From: Bacteroidota bacterium
GTDB lineage: Bacteria; Bacteroidota; Bacteroidia; UBA7662
Direction of reading: 5' to 3'
Assembly (NCBI GenBank): GCA_016868875.1
Contig: VGFN01000054.1
Coordinates: 1-7,100 of the forward strand
Length of the DNA stretch: 7,100 nt
This document shows positions 1 to 4,776 of this stretch, piece by piece. Made by a program: the position numbers and the translations under genes. Positions within the stretch are counted from its first letter, which is position 1. Each line of letters begins with the position of its first letter. Under the pieces are notes generated by a model that searched no databases, was not told the DNA's origin, and saw nothing but the letters and a program-made list of their open reading frames with translations.

Positions 1-263
1 AGAGAGCGGTTAAGGGATGCACATGCATCAATATTGACGCCCTGGTCACCGTCCATCTTAACCGAAAGCCTTCGAGAATCGGGAGACCACTGTATCCCAA
101 CCACAAATTGCGCAGTTCCCTCCAAGGCGAGTTCGATATGCCCGGCCACTTGGCGCTTTAAATCGGCTAATAATTCCGGGGTCTGGGGCAGCGTCATCTC
201 TTCCGCATCCCGAATCCGGTCTATAGCCCTTGTTTTGCTTGTAGGCTGCGCTTTGGGTGTCAT
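1..263 (-). CDS. rimP: Ribosome maturation factor RimP, N-terminal part (runs off the left edge)
   Basis: RimP is a cytoplasmic factor needed for maturation of the 30S ribosomal subunit. Only 87 codons are visible. Residues 31-87 match the RimP N-terminal domain: a helix (LLADLKRQVAGHIELAL), a strand ending FVVGIQW, then LSVKMDGDQGVNIDACASLNRS. This corresponds to the family pattern of a strand followed by D-x-D/E-G-V/I-x-I-D-D-C and a helix. The ATG at 263 follows an in-frame stop, but it gives a polar N-terminal extension of about 22 residues (MTPKAQPTSKTRAIDRIRDA) that the family usually lacks. A second in-frame ATG at 197-195 (Met23), preceded by GGAAGAG, would give a more typical length and may be the real start. 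The C-terminal domain lies outside the window. In many bacteria rimP leads an operon with nusA and infB; that cannot be checked here. The upstream promoter and leader hairpin are listed separately. Confidence 0.88.
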   Translation of the reverse strand, partial: MTPKAQPTSKTRAIDRIRDAEEMTLPQTPELLADLKRQVAGHIELALEGTAQFVVGIQWSPDSRRLSVKMDGDQGVNIDACASLNRS

Positions 264-307
264 TCCTGTTTGGAATAAATCGTTAGTGGCTGGTTTCAAA
301 GTTTAAA

Positions 308-333
308 CAAAAGAAAAGGGGGCTTACGCCCCC
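308..333 (-). terminator. Terminator-like hairpin in the probable rimP leader
   Basis: On the minus strand a 6-bp all-GC stem (GGGGGC/GCCCCC, positions 333-328 and 323-318) closes a GTAA loop, which fits the GNRA tetraloop pattern. It is followed at once by TTTTCTTTTG. This is the form of a rho-independent terminator reading leftward. It lies downstream of the terminator that already ends the 738-aa gene and of the candidate rimP promoter, and about 55 nt before the rimP ATG at 263. It could be a back-up terminator for the 738-aa gene, or an attenuator in the rimP leader. On the plus strand no T-run follows the stem, so it has a direction. Confidence 0.65.
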
Positions 334-346
334 TCCATTTCTACCG

Positions 347-354
347 CAAATATA
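347..354 (-). promoter_or_regulatory. Candidate -7 promoter box for rimP
   Basis: The minus strand reads TATATTTG here, an exact match to the Bacteroidota -7 consensus TAnnTTTG. It sits between the terminator of the 738-aa gene and rimP, where a rimP promoter is expected. I see no TTG at the usual -33 distance, so the call rests on the -7 box and on position. Transcription from here would begin near 340 and run through the 333-308 hairpin. Confidence 0.5.
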
Positions 355-427
355 CAGCTTTTGACTGCCCCTGCGCCATTCGATTTTACCACGACAATAA
401 CGGCCCTTCCGCCCCTAAAACCCTTCT

Positions 428-458
428 AAAACAAAACCGCCCCCTTTCGGAGGCGGTT
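428..458 (-). terminator. Rho-independent terminator of the 738-aa gene
   Basis: On the minus strand AACCGCC (458-452) pairs with GGCGGTT (441-435) around a 10-nt loop and is followed by TTGTTTT. The hairpin begins about 33 nt past the stop codon of the 738-aa gene, the right place to end its transcript. The stem is 7 bp with five G-C pairs. Confidence 0.8.
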
Positions 459-491
459 CTAAATAATGCCATAGAATCTATAAACCCTGGC

Positions 492-2708
492 TTATGGGCA
501 ATTTATTCCTCCATTACAGAATGGTGTGTTTGGAATTACATCAGCAAACTCGTCAGCGAATTCACAGTTACCGGCAGTAGCCGTATCCCAGATGATGGCG
601 GTATTACCGGGAGCGGTAACCACAAACCTTACATTGAACAACAATCCGTTGATTGTGACCGGAGTAAGATTAAACCAGGCCGCACGGAATTGCCGTCTTG
701 TAGTGCTGGTATAGGGTGGGTTGGGAGTCTGGTTCGAAAACAAACCGCAATTACTTAGGAATCCAGCAGAAATAGCGGAGTTGAGGCTGGTCACCGCCGA
801 AATACAACGCAGTTTCGTACTATCATAATCCATAGCCAGTGAAATAGCCGCAGTAGGAATTGACCCCATTGTTACGGTCACAGGGACTACGATGGTGTCA
901 CCCACGTTACAGGTGCTGCTCAAAACAGGAATAGTCGTCACAACATTGGTACCAGTGCCTACGCATGATGCCGTAATACCGGGTGAGCCGCAAGCTGTAG
1001 TGCTAAAGGATTCTTGTGATCCATAGGCCGTACCAACGCTGTTGGTTGCAAAAGCACGCATATTGTACGTTGTGCTAGCGCTAAGGCCGGTGAGGTTGCT
1101 GGTGAAAGATCCAGTTCCTGTTCCGGCACTGACCGTAGAATTAGCCGTAGTTGGATTGGCCACAGTACCATATGCCACACCGCGGGCTGTTACCGATGCT
1201 CCACCATCGCTGGTCACGTTACCACCCGATGTTGCTGTCGAACAAGTCACTGAGCTGGCAACAGTGGTAGAAACCGAAGCAAGCGTAGCAGGAGGCGCAG
1301 AAGTTGTAAACGACAGGTTGCTACCGTAAGAGGTACCCACTGAATTGGTTGCATAGGCACGAACATTATAGGTTGTGCTTGCTGAAAGACCAGTAATGTT
1401 ACTGCTAAAGGCTCCTGTACCCGCTCCACCGGAAACGGTGGTATTGGCGGTTGTTGGGTTAGCGGCCGTACCGTATGCAACACCACGAGCGGTAACCGAA
1501 GCGTTTCCATCGCTGGTTACATCACCACCGCTCACTGCGGAAGATGAGGTAATGGAGCTGATGGCGGTGGTGGTCACGGTTGGGGCAACTTGTTGTACTG
1601 CTGTGGTGAAGGTTAATTCGTTACCATAAGCTGTACCTGCGCTGTTGGTGGCATAAGCACGAACAAAATAGGCCGTAGAAGCACTAAGTCCTGTCATACT
1701 AGAGCTAAAAGCACCCGTTCCTGTGCCGTTGCTGGTCACCGTTCCGGATACTGTAGGATTGGATGAGGTTCCGTAAGCAACACCACGAGCGGTAACCGAA
1801 GCACCACCATCGTTGGTAATGTTACCGCCCGATGTGGCTGCGCTGGCCGTAATTCCAGTAACAGCTGCAGTAGTTAAAGTGGCTGTACATGGGTTAAATT
1901 GAAGCGTGCCGTTGCACACAAACAAAGACGCTGGACCGTTAGGAGTTCCTGATGGAATAGTTACACCACCTGCAGGGCCAGCAGGGCCTTGGGCACCGGC
2001 AGGACCAGCAGGGCCTTGGGCGCCGGCAGCACCAGGGGCCCCGGCGTCACCGGCGGGGCCTTGGGCACCGGCAGGACCAGCAGGGCCTTGGGCGCCGGCA
2101 GCACCAGGGGCACCGTCGTTACCGGCGGGGCCAGCAGGGCCTTGGGCACCGGCAGCACCAGGGGCACCGTCGTTACCAGCGGGGCCTTGGGCACCAGCAG
2201 GGCCAGCGGGGCCTTGGGCACCGGCAGCACCAGGGGCACCAGGGGCACCGTCGTTACCGGCGGGGCCTTGGGCACCGGCAGGGCCAGCAGGACCGGGGTT
2301 TTTGGCATACAAAGCGAATGGAACGCTTAACAATTGGGATGTGCTGGAAATACCGTAGTTGGTACCACCCGCTAAATCGGCTTCAACTTTCAGATAAAAG
2401 GCAGCGCTACCCCAGTTGATACCAACAAAAGTGCCTAACTGAGCTACCCCTCCACCGATCTCAATGCTCATCAAGCCGTTGGCATTGGTGGTTGCAGTAT
2501 GCCTTTCCATATAAACAGCAGAACCGCTTGCAGAACCCGATAAAACGGATACTTGAACGCCAATGCTTTGGTTGGATAGCAATTGTCCGCTGGCGCCACG
2601 CATCACCGCTTGGTGGGTGAAGCGCTCAGGAACCTGAGCAAAAACTTGAGATGCCACCATCAGCATCATCAACATTTGCATGACAAGGATTTGTAAGCCT
2701 TTTTTCAT
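492..2708 (-). CDS. Secreted modular protein: head domain, collagen-like repeats, three Fn3-like repeats, cohesin-like domain
   Basis: This is a 738-aa exported protein. Residues 1-25 form a Sec signal peptide (MKK, a Met/Leu-rich core, then VFAQ). Residues 26-137 are a head domain often seen in Bacteroidota adhesin-like proteins (FTHQAVMRGASGQLL, TNANGLMSIEIGGG, SQLLSVPFALYAK). Residues 139-246 are 36 unbroken collagen Gly-X-Y triplets. Residues about 277-571 are three Fn3-like repeats, each with SVTARGVAYGT and a TGLSAST-Y pattern. Residues about 590-738 resemble a cohesin domain: VGDTIVVPVTV, AISLAMDYDSTKL, and a closing FADEFADVIP...NGGIN like the last cohesin strands. The protein ends exactly where that domain ends; I see no T9SS sorting domain, lipobox or membrane anchor. 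The cohesin-like part has several cysteines that could form disulfides. It lies 46 nt after the dockerin-bearing gene with no promoter or terminator visible between them, so co-transcription is likely. A structural or adhesive surface or matrix role is inferred; no enzymatic domain is visible. Confidence 0.88.
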   Translation of the reverse strand: MKKGLQILVMQMLMMLMVASQVFAQVPERFTHQAVMRGASGQLLSNQSIGVQVSVLSGSASGSAVYMERHTATTNANGLMSIEIGGGVAQLGTFVGINWGSAAFYLKVEADLAGGTNYGISSTSQLLSVPFALYAKNPGPAGPAGAQGPAGNDGAPGAPGAAGAQGPAGPAGAQGPAGNDGAPGAAGAQGPAGPAGNDGAPGAAGAQGPAGPAGAQGPAGDAGAPGAAGAQGPAGPAGAQGPAGPAGGVTIPSGTPNGPASLFVCNGTLQFNPCTATLTTAAVTGITASAATSGGNITNDGGASVTARGVAYGTSSNPTVSGTVTSNGTGTGAFSSSMTGLSASTAYFVRAYATNSAGTAYGNELTFTTAVQQVAPTVTTTAISSITSSSAVSGGDVTSDGNASVTARGVAYGTAANPTTANTTVSGGAGTGAFSSNITGLSASTTYNVRAYATNSVGTSYGSNLSFTTSAPPATLASVSTTVASSVTCSTATSGGNVTSDGGASVTARGVAYGTVANPTTANSTVSAGTGTGSFTSNLTGLSASTTYNMRAFATNSVGTAYGSQESFSTTACGSPGITASCVGTGTNVVTTIPVLSSTCNVGDTIVVPVTVTMGSIPTAAISLAMDYDSTKLRCISAVTSLNSAISAGFLSNCGLFSNQTPNPPYTSTTRRQFRAAWFNLTPVTINGLLFNVRFVVTAPGNTAIIWDTATAGNCEFADEFADVIPNTPFCNGGINCP
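996..1880 (-). repeat. Three tandem Fn3-like repeats coded within the 738-aa gene
   Basis: Three successive units of about 93-97 residues (residues about 277-369, 376-469 and 475-571) share the order ATSGGN(I/V)T, SVTARGVAYGT, GTG(A/S)F, TGLSAST, Y, AxATNS, GT, YG and S/T-rich F(T/S)T. They are spaced about 100 residues apart. The DNA is similar too: a 26-nt stretch at 1477-1502 recurs exactly at 1777-1802. Such Fn3-like modules usually act as spacers or binding domains in secreted bacterial proteins. Confidence 0.82.
1971..2294 (-). repeat. Collagen-like Gly-X-Y repeat tract within the 738-aa gene
   Basis: The tract codes 36 uninterrupted Gly-X-Y triplets (residues 139-246) drawn from only six types: GPA (15), GAQ (8), GAP (5), GAA (4), GND (3) and GDA (1). 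The DNA is a GC-rich array of imperfect repeats. The GND/GDA triplets recur 9, 6 and 8 triplets apart, which suggests growth by unequal duplication. Collagen-like tracts form trimeric triple helices, so the protein may be a trimer with this part as a stalk. There is no Lys, Arg or Glu in the tract. Confidence 0.93.
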
Positions 2709-2754
2709 GAGTTTGGATTTTAAGGGGTGTTGGTTGGTTTATGGATTGATAATT

Positions 2755-4128
2755 TTATTTGATTTTGTTGAATTTGAGACGAGTGGAGAACTCTTGGGTT
2801 GCGCTGACAAAATTGAGAGCAACGTGATATTGTCCCTCTGCCCATGCGCCACTCTCTAGGTTGATTTCTTGGTTGCCGTTTGAGGTAAAGAAGTAGGTGG
2901 CTTGATTCACAACCCGGCCGCTCAAATCGGTAACGGTTACAGACAAATCCCCGGAGGAAGGAAGGCGTACCGATAAGGTGGTGTTTGCGTTGGTTGGATT
3001 AGGATAAACCACCGCTTGCCATGATGAAGGATTGTTACGATTCTGCAACCTTGGCGCAGATAGCATAAAGTCCCCGTACGATACAGCCCAAGCATCGGCC
3101 AATTCGCTGTACTTGCCCATGGATAATTCTCCTTCACCATTTCCTGATAATTGAAGAAACAACAAAGGCTCACCGTTACGGACCCGGAATGGCTCAAGAG
3201 AATACCACCCCATACGCAGTTCACGGCCTTCTTGTTTGTAAATTAAGTCGGCGTTGGAAGTCTCACCCCCCATCCGTATTCCTTGAACACTAAGCCCTTC
3301 AGGGATTTCTAAATCAAGACTCACAGCACCTAAATCATAAGAACCCTGTGCATACACGGGCCATTCGATTATGCCGTTAGAGGCCTGGAGCGTTCCGTTA
3401 GGATCGAGGTTGATCCATTGTTGGCGTAGATTAATATCCGGGGTATAGGTTCCGTTTACATCCCCATAAACCAAGGCAAGATTGCTTTCCTGCAATTCTT
3501 GGCCGCTATTGATTTGTTTACTGCTTGGCAAATCATAGGCCCAATCTCCCAATGGAAAACTGTTATCCGAGCCTACGTAGCGACGGTGCACCAACAAGGC
3601 GTCTGTTCCGTTGATAATATTGGTTCCATTGACGTCGCCGGCCAGAAAATTAATTCCTGTCAGGGTGGTCATCACGTTAAAATGCCTCTTCATGATGAGG
3701 GCATCACTGGAGTTTACGGCGCCCAAGCCACCCCAAGGCTTGTTGGTGGTTGCCGTCATTTGATAGGTTCCTTGTGGGATGCCGCTGAACAAATAGGCCC
3801 CACTGGCATCGGTTCTTGCGGTGTCCACCAATTGCCCGTTGGCAATGAGGTTAATGCGGGTGTTGGTCATTGGGGTTCCGGCAGTATTGGCATAACGCAA
3901 CAGACCCGCCAAACGCGCACCATAGATTTCCACGGGGATTTGCACACCGTAAGAAACTCGACCTACAGAAACGCTGGTTTGTTCCACCGAAAGCTGGGCA
4001 TTGCTGAAGCTCATGGAGCCGTAACCCGCAATGGCCACATCTCCTCCGCTCGACAAAATAGCCGATTGAGCTAAAGCCTGAACAGATAAAACCGCAAAAA
4101 AGAGCGCAGAATAAATGGTTTTCCTCAT
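2755..4128 (-). CDS. T9SS-exported protein with dockerin-like repeats and a cohesin-like domain
   Basis: This is a 457-aa exported protein. Residues 1-20 form a signal peptide (MRKTIYSALFFAVLSVQALA, cut before Gln21). Residues 21-69 are a beta-rich module seen at the start of many Bacteroidota surface proteins (ILSSGGD...VSYGVQIPVEIYG). Residues about 71-127 resemble a Cna-B/SdrD-type beta sandwich (TDASGAYLFSGIPQGTY). Residues about 131-186 are dockerin-like. A degenerate first loop gives NSSDALIMKRHF; a better second loop, GDVNGTNIINGTDALLVHRR, has likely calcium ligands Asp165, Asn167, Thr169, Asn173 and Asp176. A further GDVNGTY lies at 222-228. Residues about 235-355 resemble a cohesin-type beta sandwich (VYAQGSYDLGAVSLDLEIP, LRMGWYSLEP, SELADAWAV). 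Residues 370-457 are a type-A T9SS sorting domain (VVYPNPTNANTTLSV, VTDLSGRVV, GQYHVAL, final basic KFNKIK). It is expected to cross the outer membrane by T9SS and be surface-attached or released. It is probably the first gene of a two-gene unit with the 738-aa gene. No catalytic domain is visible. Confidence 0.88.
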   Translation of the reverse strand: MRKTIYSALFFAVLSVQALAQSAILSSGGDVAIAGYGSMSFSNAQLSVEQTSVSVGRVSYGVQIPVEIYGARLAGLLRYANTAGTPMTNTRINLIANGQLVDTARTDASGAYLFSGIPQGTYQMTATTNKPWGGLGAVNSSDALIMKRHFNVMTTLTGINFLAGDVNGTNIINGTDALLVHRRYVGSDNSFPLGDWAYDLPSSKQINSGQELQESNLALVYGDVNGTYTPDINLRQQWINLDPNGTLQASNGIIEWPVYAQGSYDLGAVSLDLEIPEGLSVQGIRMGGETSNADLIYKQEGRELRMGWYSLEPFRVRNGEPLLFLQLSGNGEGELSMGKYSELADAWAVSYGDFMLSAPRLQNRNNPSSWQAVVYPNPTNANTTLSVRLPSSGDLSVTVTDLSGRVVNQATYFFTSNGNQEINLESGAWAEGQYHVALNFVSATQEFSTRLKFNKIK

Positions 4129-4147
4129 GATATAGGGTTTATCAGAC

Positions 4148-4155
4148 CAAATATA
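4148..4155 (-). promoter_or_regulatory. Candidate -7 promoter box for the two-gene surface-protein unit
   Basis: The minus strand reads TATATTTG, an exact match to the Bacteroidota -7 consensus and identical to the box upstream of rimP. It lies 20 nt before the ATG of the 457-aa gene, in the 64-nt gap after the biotin carrier gene. I see no TTG at the usual -33 distance. No terminator is visible in this gap, so read-through from the carrier gene is possible as well. Confidence 0.55.
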
Positions 4156-4192
4156 GGTGTTTCATTTTGAAAATCCACACGATTTCCACATT

Positions 4193-4738
4193 TCAAGAAA
4201 AGTTTACAAGGGTTTGTCCCTTCTCTACCGCCTCTCCGGGTTGAATAACGAGAGAAATAACCTGGCCTTCAGATTGTGCGCGCAGTACGTTCTCCATTTT
4301 CATGGACTCCAGCACCAAAATTGGATCACCCGCCTGCAGTACCTGGCCTTCAGTGACCAAAACCCGCAAAACAAGGCCAGGCATTGGGGCCTTGAGGGCT
4401 GCTTGCTTGCGGTCCTTGGTTCCGGCGCCTTGAATGCTGGCGAGCAACAATTCTCGCTTGTTCTTGATGGGTAAGCGGTAACGAATGCTGTTAATCCTCA
4501 AAGGAAGATCACCTTCCTCCGTTCGTTGCAGGTGCTCTAAACGTATAGATCGCCCATTAATCAACAAATGAAGGGTTTGGCCCGCGCCCGGTGATGTGTC
4601 AACATCAATACCCTGACTTCGACCTTGGATAAAAATGCGACCTGCCGAATCCACAGAAAGCTGAACCTCCACGCCGTCCCAAAGAATTTGATAGGGCGCC
4701 AAATCACCCTCCCCTGCTTTCATGGCTAAATTCTGCAT
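4193..4738 (-). CDS. Biotin carboxyl carrier protein of an acyl-CoA/acetyl-CoA-type carboxylase
   Basis: This is a 181-aa cytoplasmic carrier that would hold biotin while a biotin carboxylase loads CO2 and a carboxyltransferase passes it to an acyl-CoA or similar substrate. Residues about 114-180 are a complete biotinyl domain: LKAPMPGLVLRVLV, then the biotin attachment site ESMKMEN with Lys147, then GEAVEKGQTLVNF. Lys147 lies 34 residues from the C-terminus, the usual spacing. The N-terminal half (residues about 14-90, with YQILWDGVEVQLSV and NGRSIRLEHL) resembles the beta-rich segment that precedes the biotinyl domain in stand-alone Bacteroidota carriers and in propionyl-CoA carboxylase alpha chains. 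The start at 4738 is the first ATG; a second ATG five codons later (Met6) is possible. No carboxylase or carboxyltransferase gene is next to it here, so the substrate cannot be set. It is divergent from the M1 peptidase gene with 38 bp between the starts. Confidence 0.92.
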   Translation of the reverse strand: MQNLAMKAGEGDLAPYQILWDGVEVQLSVDSAGRIFIQGRSQGIDVDTSPGAGQTLHLLINGRSIRLEHLQRTEEGDLPLRINSIRYRLPIKNKRELLLASIQGAGTKDRKQAALKAPMPGLVLRVLVTEGQVLQAGDPILVLESMKMENVLRAQSEGQVISLVIQPGEAVEKGQTLVNFS

Positions 4739-4745
4739 AAGTTTG
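4738..4745 (+). promoter_or_regulatory. Candidate -7 promoter box for the M1 peptidase gene
   Basis: The plus strand reads TAAGTTTG, an exact match to TAnnTTTG, 31 nt before the peptidase ATG. A TTT, not TTG, lies 17 nt upstream. On the opposite strand the next eight bases (4753-4746) read TATTTTCG, one mismatch from the same box; they could serve the biotin carrier gene and would give it an almost leaderless transcript. The second box is weak. Confidence 0.45.
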
Positions 4746-4776
4746 CGAAAATAAGCCCAAAAACTACAATTTCCCG

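Noticed and set aside
34..306. A 90-codon plus-strand frame opposite rimP.
   Set aside because: The minus-strand reading matches the RimP N-terminal domain; the plus-strand product resembles nothing I know.
301..308. The 8-bp palindrome GTTTAAAC next to the leader hairpin.
   Set aside because: The symmetry does not extend beyond 8 bp, and a short AT-rich palindrome can occur by chance.
1961..2330. The repeated segments looked at first like a CRISPR or tandem-repeat array.
   Set aside because: Repeats follow a 3-nt coding period in an open frame, with no constant repeat and unique spacer pattern.
1906..2358. A plus-strand 150-codon frame rich in Pro-Ala-Gly-Pro-Trp opposite the collagen tract.
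   Set aside because: It is the antisense reading of the Gly-X-Y repeat. The GC-rich codons avoid stops in several frames, and the minus-strand frame has a signal peptide and known domains on both sides.
3499..4074. A 191-codon plus-strand frame opposite the 457-aa gene.
   Set aside because: No domain or signal is recognisable, and the minus-strand frame has clear secretion and sorting domains.
4160..4185. A weak inverted repeat (GTGT...ACAC with ATTTT/AAAAT) after the biotin carrier gene, considered as a terminator.
   Set aside because: The stem is broken and AT-rich with no T-run after it, so I would not call it a terminator.
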